Assembly (NCBI GenBank): GCA_965262485.1
Contig: OZ253540.1
Span: 3,162,001 to 3,226,000, forward strand
Direction: 5' to 3'
Length of the DNA: 64,000 nt
From: Bin87 sp965262485
Lineage (GTDB): Bacteria; Chloroflexota; Dehalococcoidia; Lucifugimonadales; UBA3495
Shown here: one piece after another, positions 26,132 to 35,047 of the stretch
Layout: each line of letters begins with the position of its first letter
Numbering within the stretch: the first letter of the stretch is position 1
Translations under genes and position numbers: made by a program
Notes under the pieces: model-generated
Database searches by the model: none
What the model was told of the DNA's origin: nothing
What the model saw: only the letters and a program-made list of their open reading frames with translations

Positions 26132-27511
26132 TCACAACAGCGCAACCGGCGGGACATCCTTCAGAAATGCCAGCATCAGGGCGTCGGCTTTGTCCGGTGA
26201 CGGGAGACCGCGTCCTCTGATGGTTTCCTTGCTCTCAATCATCACCTTCCCACTGCTGTTGATCCGGTAGCGCAGCGCCGCCAATTCAGCCATCAGTTCT
26301 GCATCCCTGGGTATGCGAATGCGGCGGTTCTGGAATCTTTCCCGCAGCGACCAGTAACCCTCGGCGCGCAGGTTGCCGCAGATCGAGTCCAGAAACGGGC
26401 GCGCCGCTCCGTTCACGCCGCGGGCCTGGATTCCCAACTCCCGCAGGCGATCCAGTACACCAGCGCCAAGTCCCACCTCATCCACGTTCACCAGATCGGG
26501 GGTACGTTCGCGCACCGTCGTGATCACGCGTCCCACCAACTCCATAGTGTCGAGCCGGGGATACACCTGAATATCCTGCACTACGTCGCCCTGTCTCACC
26601 AACACTACGCTCCGGTCGCTGCCGTATCGGGCCACGTCCACCCCGATCATCACCGGTTCCCCTCCTGCGACCTCGCGATGCCCGGGCGCCTCCGCCGGCA
26701 TGACCGCCGCTTCGATGTCAGAAACGCTGAACAATGAGTCCTCCGCCCGGTCGGGAAACTCCCCCAGGATGCGCGCGCGGTACACCGGGCTGTCCTGACC
26801 CCAAACCGCCCGGCGCTCGGCCACCCATTCGGCGGTCGTCAATCCCGGGATCACCACGGCGCCAGCCACCACGTTGGGCGATTCCAGCGCCGATATGGTG
26901 ATCGTTTCGTAGATGCTGCTCTCCTGGTAAAACGCCCGGTGGAACGCCCCCGACGGCGTGGTTGGATTGCCAATGAGCAGCAGTCGCGGATTGGCCGAAG
27001 TCATGATTGCGTCGATGGCTTCGTAGATGGGTTCGCTGACCCCGCCGGCTTCGTCCACCACGATTAACATGTTCTGGCAGTGAAACCCCTGAAACTGGTC
27101 GGCTCCGGTGGACGAAAGACCCAGAGCATAACGGTCCCCGGCCAATTCCAGGCGCGTGTCCAGCAGTTCGCCCCCCACGGCGCCCGACGCCCGGCGGTAT
27201 AGTCCCCGTATTTGACGCCACAGGACATGCCGCACCTGCCGGAAGGTGGGAGCGGTGCTGAGCACAATGGCAGGGTCGTGTTGATGCAGGTACCACAACA
27301 CCGCCACCGCAGCGGTAAAATCTTTGCCCAACCCGTTGCCCGACTTCACGGCCACCCGCCGATGGCAGGCCACTGCTCGCAGCACCTCCCGTTGTTTCGA
27401 CCACAGGTCTACGCCCAGCACCTGGCTGGCGAAGTCCTCCGGGTCCAGGGGAACCGGCGGCTGGGTGTCGGAGCGAGTGGCGGACGCTTCGGTGGGGCCC
27501 CGGGGAGCCAC
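26132..27511 (-). CDS. Phage terminase large subunit
   Basis: A 459-residue TerL that cuts and packages phage DNA. N-terminal ATPase: VKSGNGLGKD (Walker A-like) and MLIVVDEAGG (Walker B). C-terminal RNase-H-like nuclease: GVDVARYGSDRS, VNVDEVGLGAG and PDKADALMLA. Its GTG start overlaps the stop of the zinc-ribbon gene by 1 nt. It is intact but no portal or protease gene is adjacent, so this is a prophage remnant or a domesticated gene. Confidence 0.9.
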   Translation of the reverse strand: MAPRGPTEASATRSDTQPPVPLDPEDFASQVLGVDLWSKQREVLRAVACHRRVAVKSGNGLGKDFTAAVAVLWYLHQHDPAIVLSTAPTFRQVRHVLWRQIRGLYRRASGAVGGELLDTRLELAGDRYALGLSSTGADQFQGFHCQNMLIVVDEAGGVSEPIYEAIDAIMTSANPRLLLIGNPTTPSGAFHRAFYQESSIYETITISALESPNVVAGAVVIPGLTTAEWVAERRAVWGQDSPVYRARILGEFPDRAEDSLFSVSDIEAAVMPAEAPGHREVAGGEPVMIGVDVARYGSDRSVVLVRQGDVVQDIQVYPRLDTMELVGRVITTVRERTPDLVNVDEVGLGAGVLDRLRELGIQARGVNGAARPFLDSICGNLRAEGYWSLRERFQNRRIRIPRDAELMAELAALRYRINSSGKVMIESKETIRGRGLPSPDKADALMLAFLKDVPPVALL

Positions 27512-27750
27512 TAACGCAACGGCGTGGTTCGGTCATCGCCTGGCAGCCTGACTCGGCTAACTCGCAGTTCGGCAGATTTCCGGGGCGGGGCGGATGGCAG
27601 TACGTCCACCCCGTGGTGTCCCCGTAAGTCGGTGTCCGGAGGACTGAACAGGAACCCACACGTCCGGCAGCGGAATACCGTGTGGTCTCCTCGGCTCAGT
27701 CGGGCCAGTTCCAGCAGGGTCATAGCCTGGCATCGTCGGCAATTCAGCAC
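27511..27750 (-). CDS. Small zinc-ribbon protein
   Basis: A 79-residue protein with CRRC near the N-terminus and CRTC about 20 residues later, a two-CxxC zinc ribbon, followed by a disordered basic tail. It is translationally coupled to the terminase gene and so probably belongs to the phage module. GTG start with GAGG upstream. Confidence 0.6.
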   Translation of the reverse strand: MLNCRRCQAMTLLELARLSRGDHTVFRCRTCGFLFSPPDTDLRGHHGVDVLPSAPPRKSAELRVSRVRLPGDDRTTPLR

Positions 27751-27960
27751 TGTTACCTCATGTTCGTGGCGCTCAAAATATGGTGCGTCGCCACAGTAAA
27801 CACGCTAAACAGTCGCCATCCGTAGCGTCAACGCGCCAGCGTCAGCATTGCCGACGACACGCATACCGGTGTCGTTTCGCCGCATCCGGACACTCCGGCG
27901 GAGGGCAATCCGGGCCCCGGCCCGGTTTCCGGGGCCATTCACCCCTGCCAGGAATGACGA

Positions 27961-27995
27961 TAAAAACCCCCGTTGGCAATGCCAACGGGGGGTAA
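27961..27995 (-). terminator. Rho-independent terminator
   Basis: On the minus strand a GC-rich stem (CCCCGTTGGCA/TGCCAACGGGG) is followed by five T. It would end transcription coming from the small gene at 28037-28231. Confidence 0.75.
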
Positions 27996-28036
27996 ACGGC
28001 CCAACCGGATCGAGCATCCGGTTCAGTTAGGGCGAA

Positions 28037-28231
28037 TTAGTTGGGGTTATGGCGCGCAACGTAATCAATGATACGCGAGTCGAGGGCTCCGCTCTGGTCG
28101 TCGAGAACCCCGGCATCAGCGTAGGCAACCGCCAGATGCGCATCCCGTTGAATCTCTTCCCAATCGGTTTCCAGCTCGAACTCGTCTCGCAGCTCTTCAA
28201 ACAGCCGGTCCAGCGAATCCTTGTCGAACAT
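28037..28231 (-). CDS. Small acidic hypothetical protein
   Basis: A 64-residue acidic, mainly helical protein (ELRDEFELETDWEEIQ block). A GGAGG lies 12 nt before the ATG and a strong terminator follows the gene, supporting expression. No family recognised. Confidence 0.55.
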   Translation of the reverse strand: MFDKDSLDRLFEELRDEFELETDWEEIQRDAHLAVAYADAGVLDDQSGALDSRIIDYVARHNPN

Positions 28232-28415
28232 ATTGGCTTGTTACCTCCTCCAGATTGTCGGCAGCCTCGCAGCTCACCTGTGCCGCCACCGGGAAGCCAC
28301 GGGCGGTATGCCCGGCGCCTCAGCATTCGTATATATGGCAGCAGTGGGTATATTACCCTCTATCGACGCCGCCGGCAAGCATCTAACCATAATTAAATCG
28401 ATTTTTCCTGGAGCA

Positions 28416-28703
28416 TTATTCATGGGCGTCGGTAGAGACGCTCACTTCCGTGCCGGGCACGCCCATTTCACTCGTGGCGCGCTGAGCCCGACGAGCGCCG
28501 GCCCAGTAGGAAATTACGATCAGCGCCGGCATTGCAATAATGATGAGACCGATGCCGATTACGATGGTCAGCTCCGAAAGGCCAAATCCCCCAATCAGGA
28601 TGTGGTCGAGCGCCCGCATGATCCATTGCAGCAGCGTTGGGTCGGCCTCACCATGATGCCGGCCCACCATCGCCAACACGAAGCCCATCGCTACGCTACC
28701 CAT
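28416..28703 (-). CDS. Small two-helix membrane protein
   Basis: A 95-residue protein with two hydrophobic segments (about residues 28-40 and 43-68) and a charged C-terminal tail. It begins 35 bp after the stop of the MFS gene in the same direction and is probably cotranscribed with it. Function unknown. Confidence 0.5.
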   Translation of the reverse strand: MGSVAMGFVLAMVGRHHGEADPTLLQWIMRALDHILIGGFGLSELTIVIGIGLIIIAMPALIVISYWAGARRAQRATSEMGVPGTEVSVSTDAHE

Positions 28704-28738
28704 CTCAGTTACCTCGCGCCGTGGCGCTGCCCAGGCCG

Positions 28739-30214
28739 CTAGTAAATGCGAGTGCCCCCGGAACCGGCTGTCGCCGTCGCCAGCTGCGGCGCCGGCGCCG
28801 AGTTGTACCGCCCGGAATAATGATGCTCGTTGATGCTGTAGGCGGCAATCGCTGCCGGTATCAGCGTCAAGCCCGCAATCAGGAACGGCCAGAAGTAACT
28901 CTCGTCAAACCATTCGTAGGCGTAACCCGCCAACTGGATGCTTATGAACGACCCAATCTGGTGCGAGAAGAACACCCAGCCGCTGATCGTACCCAGGGCC
29001 CTGAACCCGTACACATCCGCCGTCAGCGTCGAAGTGAGCGGCACGCTGGCCACCCACGACATGCCGGACAGCATGGCGAAGGCCACCAACCCCAACATTC
29101 CATAGCCGAAGTAGGGCAGGAATACCAACGCCATGAATGCAACGCACCGGGTGGCGTAAACCACCGCCAGCACGTTCTTGCGCCGCATCCGGTCCCCCAT
29201 GAACCCGGTAATAATAACGCCCGCTGCGTTCAACCCCGTCATGATGCCGAACATCAACGCGGCAAACACCTTTTTGTCGTCAAAGGTTATCCAGAGGAAG
29301 TTGACCGTCTCCGGGAGCACATCTTCGGCGTATGGAATGAAATGGATGCTCAACAACCCGGTGGTGATGCCACAAACCACATACGCTCCGGACAATTGCC
29401 ACATCGGCGGTGTCTTGAAGCACTTGCGCCAGCTGTCCACCTCGTACAATCCGGCACGCGGTGGGGGCGGAGGCGTTCCGTCGGCCGCGTTCTGCGGGTC
29501 GGGGTCGCCGTCCGGATTCAGGCCGAGCGCCTGCGGGCTGGGCCTCAGGAAGAACACAGCCAGTGGCGCCGCCAGCACAACTACGATCATCCCCAGGATG
29601 AACCACACCGTGCGCCAGCCTACCAGATCAACTCCGCCTATCGTCAAACCGGATTCGTTAATCACGCCCATCATGTAAGCGGCGAAGGGGATCATCAACA
29701 GGCCGCCGATGGAGGTGCCGCAGGCCGCCAGCGCGGTGGCTTTGCTCCGCTTCCGCCGGAACCACCGTACTACCAGCGCCAACATATTGGTGATCGACGC
29801 TGCGCTCAGGCAGGTGTTGACCACTATGGAGAACACCAGGATGAACCAGATCAAGTCCAGCGGGATCCGGGCGAAGCCCAGGTTAAGCACGAGGTCAAGG
29901 TCCATCATGAACGCCAGGCTCATTATCGCCAGTCCCATCACGGACAATCCGATCCCGAACACCCAGCGAGGCCCATAGCGGTCGAACAGCGCCCCCATGA
30001 TGGGTTGCATGGCGCCGTTCATGAGGAAACCAACCGAACCCACCCAGGAAATATCCGAACGGTCCCAGCCAAATGTGGGCTCCATTTCGGTTACGAACAG
30101 GCCGAATCCCTGTCGGCCCGGTATCGACAGAAAGGCTACGAAGAAACAGGTCGCAACGATGTACCAACCGAAGTAGAGTGGTGCGCCCGTTTGTGCCGCA
30201 GATTTCGAAGTCAT
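28739..30214 (-). CDS. MFS transporter, monocarboxylate/oxalate-formate antiporter-like
   Basis: A 491-residue 12-helix major facilitator. The YFGWYIVATCFF start, DRYGPRWVF (loop 2-3 motif A) and RWFRRKRSKATALA loop are typical of the oxalate:formate antiporter / monocarboxylate porter group. The central loop is Pro-rich. ATG at 30214 with GAGGG upstream. A second, divergent copy of the same family lies immediately upstream at 30486-31787, so the two arose by duplication. Substrate not determined. Confidence 0.85.
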   Translation of the reverse strand: MTSKSAAQTGAPLYFGWYIVATCFFVAFLSIPGRQGFGLFVTEMEPTFGWDRSDISWVGSVGFLMNGAMQPIMGALFDRYGPRWVFGIGLSVMGLAIMSLAFMMDLDLVLNLGFARIPLDLIWFILVFSIVVNTCLSAASITNMLALVVRWFRRKRSKATALAACGTSIGGLLMIPFAAYMMGVINESGLTIGGVDLVGWRTVWFILGMIVVVLAAPLAVFFLRPSPQALGLNPDGDPDPQNAADGTPPPPPRAGLYEVDSWRKCFKTPPMWQLSGAYVVCGITTGLLSIHFIPYAEDVLPETVNFLWITFDDKKVFAALMFGIMTGLNAAGVIITGFMGDRMRRKNVLAVVYATRCVAFMALVFLPYFGYGMLGLVAFAMLSGMSWVASVPLTSTLTADVYGFRALGTISGWVFFSHQIGSFISIQLAGYAYEWFDESYFWPFLIAGLTLIPAAIAAYSINEHHYSGRYNSAPAPQLATATAGSGGTRIY

Positions 30215-30309
30215 TTGCCCTCGCTTGTTTGGAAGGACGTTATGCGGCAGCTGCAACCGTCGCGTAGTCGTGCAATCATAGCAGGCTGGCGCCAACCCGC
30301 GCTACTACG

Positions 30310-30450
30310 ACGGTCGATAATGTCCCCTCTCCCTCGATGGGAGAGGGCCAGGGTGAACCCCCACACCCGAAAATCCTGTCCATTCTGTCCATCGATGTAA
30401 AACGGCAGTCCCCCTCTCCCTCCCCAGCCGGGGCACACGCCCAGCCGGGG
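30310..30450. repeat. Dispersed repeats between the two MFS genes
   Basis: A CCCCTCTCCCTCGATGGGAG hairpin repeat (also twice near 38184 and 38338), the AATCCTGTCCATTCTGTCCAT repeat, and a direct duplication of CAGCCGGGGCACACG. Confidence 0.65.
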
Positions 30451-30485
30451 CACACGGCAGATTGGGCCAAACCGGCGCCGGGCAA

Positions 30486-31787
30486 CTATGCCGGCGCTGT
30501 CTGGTATCGGATGGAATATTTCCGCTCGCGGATTGTAAAGGCGCTGAGGGCCGCGGGAAACAGCATCGCGGCGGCTATGGCGAAAGAGATGGTGTAATCG
30601 CCGGTGATTTCGCGCAGGTACCCTGCCAGCAGCACGCTGGAGAACCCTCCCAGCTGATGGAAGAAAAACGCTATGCCCGAGATCGTAGCCAACGATTTCA
30701 ATCCATATACCTCTGCCGTCAACGACGTGGTCAGCGGCGCCGTGGCGATCCAGGACAGGCCGGCCACGAAGGCGAACACCCAGAGTCCAGCCAGCACCGG
30801 AACCTGCGGCACTATCAGCGCCACCACCAGCAGGATGTAGGCGCAGCCCCGGCAGAAGTACACCAGCGTCAGCCAGTTCTTCCGTCCGCCGACCCGGTCC
30901 GATATCCAGCCGGCGCCGGTGGCCCCGATGGCGTTGAGCAGCGACATAAACCCGAATATCGTCGCCGCCAGCAGTGGATCAATCTTCTGTTCCACCGCCA
31001 TGGGCACAAAATGCACCGACAGCATGAACGTGGTGGAACCGCAGATGAAATACGCAGCGCTCATCTGCCAGATGGGCCACGACCGAAACGCCTGTCTCCA
31101 GTGGTTGGCGAACAGCGGTTGGGTTGTTGCCGGGGTTTGGCCTCCGCCCGCGGGAACCGGCGGCTCGGGATCGCCGTCCGGCGTCAGACCCTTGCGCGAT
31201 GGGTCGTCGTGCAGAAAAACGAAAGCCAGCGGGAGCCCCAGCACCAGGATCATCACGCCCAGCACGACCCAAGCCAGCCGCCAGTCGATCAGGGCAATCA
31301 GAAACGCCGCAAAGGGCACCAGAATCAGACCGCCCAGCGACATACCCGATGCGTTCAGCCCGATTACCAATCCGCGACGGCGGCGGAACCACTTGCTGAG
31401 CATCGCGCCGGTGTTGGTCAGCGACGTACCGCTCTGACCGACGGCACTCACCACGCCAAACATCCCGATCAGGTACCACATACTGCCGGTCAGCGTCATC
31501 ATCACCGTGGAAATACCGATAATGGTGATGCCGGTCATCACCACGATGCGCACGCCCACCCGGTCGAAGAAATAACCCATGAAGGGTTGCGTTACACCGT
31601 TGAGGAGCGCGCCCAGGGCGGCAGCCCAGGAAACCGTCGTGCGGTCCCAGGAGAATTCGGCTTCCATCGGCACCACGAATGCGCCAAAGGCGTTGCGTGT
31701 TCCCATGGTCAAAAAGGCGATAAACATGCAGGTGGCAACTACATACCACCCATAAAACATGCCGGGGCGCGCCGGATTAGAATCCAT
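30486..31787 (-). CDS. MFS transporter, monocarboxylate/oxalate-formate antiporter-like
   Basis: A 433-residue 12-helix transporter with the same FYGWYVVATCMF start, DRVGVRIVV motif-A loop and KWFRRRRGLVIGL loop as its neighbour. Aligned blocks in the second half (SWIATAPLTTSLTAEVYGL) also match. Its start at 31787 is 75 bp from an inserted repeat element, so its promoter region may include that element. Confidence 0.85.
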   Translation of the reverse strand: MDSNPARPGMFYGWYVVATCMFIAFLTMGTRNAFGAFVVPMEAEFSWDRTTVSWAAALGALLNGVTQPFMGYFFDRVGVRIVVMTGITIIGISTVMMTLTGSMWYLIGMFGVVSAVGQSGTSLTNTGAMLSKWFRRRRGLVIGLNASGMSLGGLILVPFAAFLIALIDWRLAWVVLGVMILVLGLPLAFVFLHDDPSRKGLTPDGDPEPPVPAGGGQTPATTQPLFANHWRQAFRSWPIWQMSAAYFICGSTTFMLSVHFVPMAVEQKIDPLLAATIFGFMSLLNAIGATGAGWISDRVGGRKNWLTLVYFCRGCAYILLVVALIVPQVPVLAGLWVFAFVAGLSWIATAPLTTSLTAEVYGLKSLATISGIAFFFHQLGGFSSVLLAGYLREITGDYTISFAIAAAMLFPAALSAFTIRERKYSIRYQTAPA

Positions 31788-31862
31788 TTCGTAGTCCCTC
31801 AGCCGGATGCCGAAATTGTATGCCTCACCGGGCGCCTACGCAAGGCAGCCCGCTGCCGGGGA

Positions 31863-32026
31863 CAGGGCTATCGCATATGGACCAATTAACCACCGTCATT
31901 CCCGCGAAAGCGGGAATCCAGTGAACGATGTCGGTAGCTTAGCTGCGAAAATCCAGCAGATTACAAGCCCTGGACTCCGGCTTTCGCCGGAGTGACGTGG
32001 CTGTAATTTCATATGCGATAACCCTG
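31863..32026. repeat. CAGGG-ended element with 10-bp target duplication
   Basis: Termini CAGGGCTATCGCATATG and complement with one mismatch, flanked exactly by CTGCCGGGGA on both sides (31853-31862 and 32027-32036). The core is an inverted pair of CATTCCCGCGAAAGCGGGAAT-type hairpins (31894-31921, 31970-31997), the right one diverged. The rest of the gap 31788-32162 has no gene. Confidence 0.85.
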
Positions 32027-32162
32027 CTGCCGGGGACGAGTTTCCTTACGTTGCGTCAGAAGCTGGATTTTCAGGATTGACAGGTGAGCAGGATGGGCGT
32101 TCAGCCTGGAAATCCCCAAATCCGTCAAATCCTGATCCTGACAATTTTGACCGACGTCATCG

Positions 32163-32747
32163 CTATTGCGCCACGGGGGGCATAAACTGGCGGAGTTCCA
32201 GAGTCATATCGGGAAAGGCTTGCGGGCTGATGCTGCCGCCGGCTGAAACCGTGCGGACGCTGGTGTACTCCGTTCCTACCGGGTTGGCGCAGGTTTCCAC
32301 CTCGCCCGTGCGCAGGTTGGCTATCCACAGCTCGGGAATGCCGGCGGCGGCGTAGAGGGCCAGCTTAAAGCCACGGTCGTATTCGAGGGAACTGTCGGCA
32401 ACTTCAATCAGTAAGAGCACGTCGGCTGGCATTGCTGACCCCGCATAGTAATCGGGGCGTGGCCTCAGGAGGACAATATCCGGCTCCGGCGCGCCGTAGT
32501 CGTCCAGCTGAATGGAACCCTGCACCCGCACCACGGCCCGCCCCACCAGTGCCGGAACCAGCAGCATATTCAGCGCGTCAGTGCAAAAGAGGTGTCGGTT
32601 TCCAATAGGCGCCATTTTGATTATCTCGCCGGCCAGCAGTTCAATTCGTTCATCTTCCCCCAGAATGCCGGCCTCGCCCATAGCCATATACTCGGCCACG
32701 GTGAACAGGCGGCGGGCGATTTGGGACTGTGTTGCGGTTGTGGTCAT
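32163..32747 (-). CDS. Uma2-family (DUF820) PD-(D/E)XK endonuclease
   Basis: A 194-residue Uma2 protein. Family blocks seen: TVAEYMAMGEAG and ERIELLAGEI at the N-terminus, PEPDIVLLRP (catalytic Asp), and LLIEVADSSLEYDRGFKLALYAAAGIPELWI (Glu and Lys region). These form a restriction-endonuclease-like fold. Cellular roles are not settled; multiple copies are common in Chloroflexota and cyanobacteria. Confidence 0.88.
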   Translation of the reverse strand: MTTTATQSQIARRLFTVAEYMAMGEAGILGEDERIELLAGEIIKMAPIGNRHLFCTDALNMLLVPALVGRAVVRVQGSIQLDDYGAPEPDIVLLRPRPDYYAGSAMPADVLLLIEVADSSLEYDRGFKLALYAAAGIPELWIANLRTGEVETCANPVGTEYTSVRTVSAGGSISPQAFPDMTLELRQFMPPVAQ

Positions 32748-32800
32748 CAGGTCAGCTCCGGGATGGCGGAAGCGGCCACCCTTGGCGGAATTGTCTATGA

Positions 32801-33334
32801 TTAGAGAATTTTGCCTTGTTGCTTCAAAGCAAGCAAGCGGGCGGTGGCAGCATCATTCAACGCCCATTCCTCTTCTGTCTCTGGCGGACTCTCCATCTTT
32901 TCAAAAATCTTATGGTGGAGTTCGTGCCAGAATACCTGACCGGACTCCACCAGTTCGTCAACCCAGTCTCCAACAAGCCGCGACGCTACCACGGGTCGGG
33001 CGGGATACCCGGTCAGCCGCGTCAGATGCTCGGCAGTACGGATGGCGATTCTGGCATCGACTTCCTCGGCTATGTAAGCCGATACAACCGCGAGGTACAC
33101 GGTTTGCCCGTCCTTATCGGTAGTTTCCAGCATCAGAGTAGTGCGCAGGAAGTTATGCCGGTCATCCGGCGTCAAGTCGCATTCCTGCGGAGGCCAGACC
33201 AAATCGGCTATGTCACTGTTAGTGAGGGTTCTGGTGAGGCGCAGCCCCATATCGTAAGCGACGATGGGGCCATCATCTTTGATTAGATCCCTGATGGTCA
33301 ATCTGAGAAATTTCCTATCGCCCCTAAACCCCAT
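32801..33334 (-). CDS. Hypothetical protein, possibly nuclease-fold
   Basis: A 177-residue protein with strong GGAGG 6 nt before its ATG. The central TVYLAVVSAYIAEEVDARIAIRTAEHL segment followed by a Pro-Ala-Arg-Pro-Val-Val strand resembles the core of DUF3782-type PD-(D/E)XK-like proteins, but I cannot point to catalytic residues with confidence. Neighbours are Uma2 and Vsr nucleases. Confidence 0.55.
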   Translation of the reverse strand: MGFRGDRKFLRLTIRDLIKDDGPIVAYDMGLRLTRTLTNSDIADLVWPPQECDLTPDDRHNFLRTTLMLETTDKDGQTVYLAVVSAYIAEEVDARIAIRTAEHLTRLTGYPARPVVASRLVGDWVDELVESGQVFWHELHHKIFEKMESPPETEEEWALNDAATARLLALKQQGKIL

Positions 33335-33407
33335 ATCGACCTCCGGGTTTTGCTGAGTGGCAATGACCGTTCATTTGAATATAGCATAGGGTTCACCAGC
33401 GATAGGG

Positions 33408-33833
33408 TTAGGGGATTAACGCCGGGCCTCCCAGAAAGGCAACCAGCCGGTCGGTAGCGGCCGGCAAATCGCGCAGTTGGCATTCCCACACTGTCAGCAC
33501 GGCCCAGCCCCGTTCTTCCAGCAAAGCAACGTTGCGGGCGTCGCGAGCATGATTGCGCTCCAATTTGGCCAGCCAGTAATCCCGGTTGGTAGCCGGAATG
33601 CGAACCTTGCTGCAACCTTCATGCCGGTGCCAAAAACAGCCGTTGACGAATACGACCTTGCACCGGGACGGAAACACCAAATCAGGACGCCCCGGCAAGT
33701 CAGCCCGGTGCAGGCGATACCGATACCCCAAGCCGTGCAACAACCGGCGCACCTGCATCTCCGGCTTCATCCCTTTCGACTTGACCCGGGCCATAATCCG
33801 GCTGCGGACTTCGGGGGAAACGGTGTCGGCCAT
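33408..33833 (-). CDS. vsr: Very short patch repair endonuclease
   Basis: Vsr nicks DNA at T:G mismatches that arise when 5-methylcytosine deaminates. The 141-residue protein has the family blocks VRSRIMARVKSKGMKPE, GRPDLVF (catalytic Asp), VFVNGCFWHRHEGC (zinc/active-site His) and WLAKLERN. It lies 27 bp downstream of the cytosine methyltransferase gene, the usual partner. Confidence 0.94.
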   Translation of the reverse strand: MADTVSPEVRSRIMARVKSKGMKPEMQVRRLLHGLGYRYRLHRADLPGRPDLVFPSRCKVVFVNGCFWHRHEGCSKVRIPATNRDYWLAKLERNHARDARNVALLEERGWAVLTVWECQLRDLPAATDRLVAFLGGPALIP

Positions 33834-33860
33834 GGCTTGACCTCAGCCTACTGACGCCAT

Positions 33861-35036
33861 TCAGCAAATATTAAGCTTTTCGACCAATGGCTCCAGTACA
33901 TTCCGAGCTATCCACGATACTACCGGAACGCACACTGCATCGCCAAAAGCGTTCAGAGATTGTCGTTCTGTGTTGGCCACAATTGGGAATGAGTCCGGAA
34001 CACCTTGCAGGCGGGCATACTCTCGGGGTATCAGCGTCCGCATACGGATTGAGCCATTTCCCGCCGAAACGAGGAACTGTATTCCGCTGCCGCCTACAGC
34101 GGTACGGAGACAGCCCGCGATGTCATCAGAGCGAACTTCTGCTTTCTGACCTGTTGAGCGACGACGGCGGTAGAAAGTCTTAGCTGTCCACCGCTTCCTT
34201 TTAGCCAAATCTTGCACCATATCCAAATGTAGCGGTGGCATCATCGCGAGGTGCTTTTCAACTTTTTCACGCGGCCACCATCGTGGGTCATCGGAAAATA
34301 ATTCCTCGACTACACCGTCCGAAAACCCCCGGTTTTTGTAAAGCGGCGGCTCAGGTATATCCAAGTGCGCCCAACGGATGCAGTCGTTATCCCGAATCAG
34401 CCGCCTCAATCTAGCGGGCAATAGACGCTCAGATCTAAAAAGGGGATAACGAGCGGCAGTCTTCCGATCATACCCATCTGGAGAATGAATTTCGTTTATG
34501 CCGACCATAAAAACACGTGGCCTGCTCTGCGGCACAAAACACCGAGCGTTTAGCGTAAACGCGTCGCAGGTGTACCCTAGTTCGTTGAGCGCTTCGGCCA
34601 CGGCATAAAAGTCCTGGCCTTTGTTACTCGACAGCCAACCGCCAACATTCTCCAGCAGGATTATCGGCGGGGCTTCCGCTCCCTGTTCACACAGTATTCC
34701 GTAAAAACCCCAAAACGCACTGGAATGTTCGCCTTCCAACCCACGGAGGTTCCCCGCCAGCGACAGGTCGATACAGGGAAACGAGCACGTCGCCAATGTC
34801 GTTCGTGGAACGTCTTTTACGGCGACTGAGAACACATCCTTGACCTCGTACCTATCGCCAAAGAACCCCTCGTACATCATCGCCCGTTCCGGGTTCCAAT
34901 CGTTGGCGTAGACGACTTTCCATCCAGCGCTTTCAAGGCCCATCCGGAACAACCCTATTCCGGCGAAATATTCGGCTACAGTTAGCGGGTACATTGCAGT
35001 GTGCAGGCCATAACATCTTCGGCGTGGCATGGGCAA
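33861..35036 (-). CDS. DNA (cytosine-5)-methyltransferase
   Basis: A 391-residue C5-methyltransferase. Motif I YFAGIGLFRMGLE (AdoMet), motif IV SFPCIDLS with the catalytic Cys, motif VI LLENVGG, motif VIII QSRPRVFMVG and motif X QSLNAFGDAVCVPVV are all visible. The target-recognition region lies between VIII and IX. It groups with vsr downstream and the DUF4928-type endonuclease gene 11 bp upstream. An in-frame ATG at 34994 just before motif I is an alternative start. Confidence 0.93.
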   Translation of the reverse strand: MPMPRRRCYGLHTAMYPLTVAEYFAGIGLFRMGLESAGWKVVYANDWNPERAMMYEGFFGDRYEVKDVFSVAVKDVPRTTLATCSFPCIDLSLAGNLRGLEGEHSSAFWGFYGILCEQGAEAPPIILLENVGGWLSSNKGQDFYAVAEALNELGYTCDAFTLNARCFVPQSRPRVFMVGINEIHSPDGYDRKTAARYPLFRSERLLPARLRRLIRDNDCIRWAHLDIPEPPLYKNRGFSDGVVEELFSDDPRWWPREKVEKHLAMMPPLHLDMVQDLAKRKRWTAKTFYRRRRSTGQKAEVRSDDIAGCLRTAVGGSGIQFLVSAGNGSIRMRTLIPREYARLQGVPDSFPIVANTERQSLNAFGDAVCVPVVSWIARNVLEPLVEKLNIC

Positions 35037-35047
35037 CCCAGAAACAT

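Noticed and set aside
28637..31889. Two long plus-strand frames opposite the MFS genes
   Set aside because: His/Gln/Arg-rich shadow translations; the minus frames are typical 12-helix transporters.
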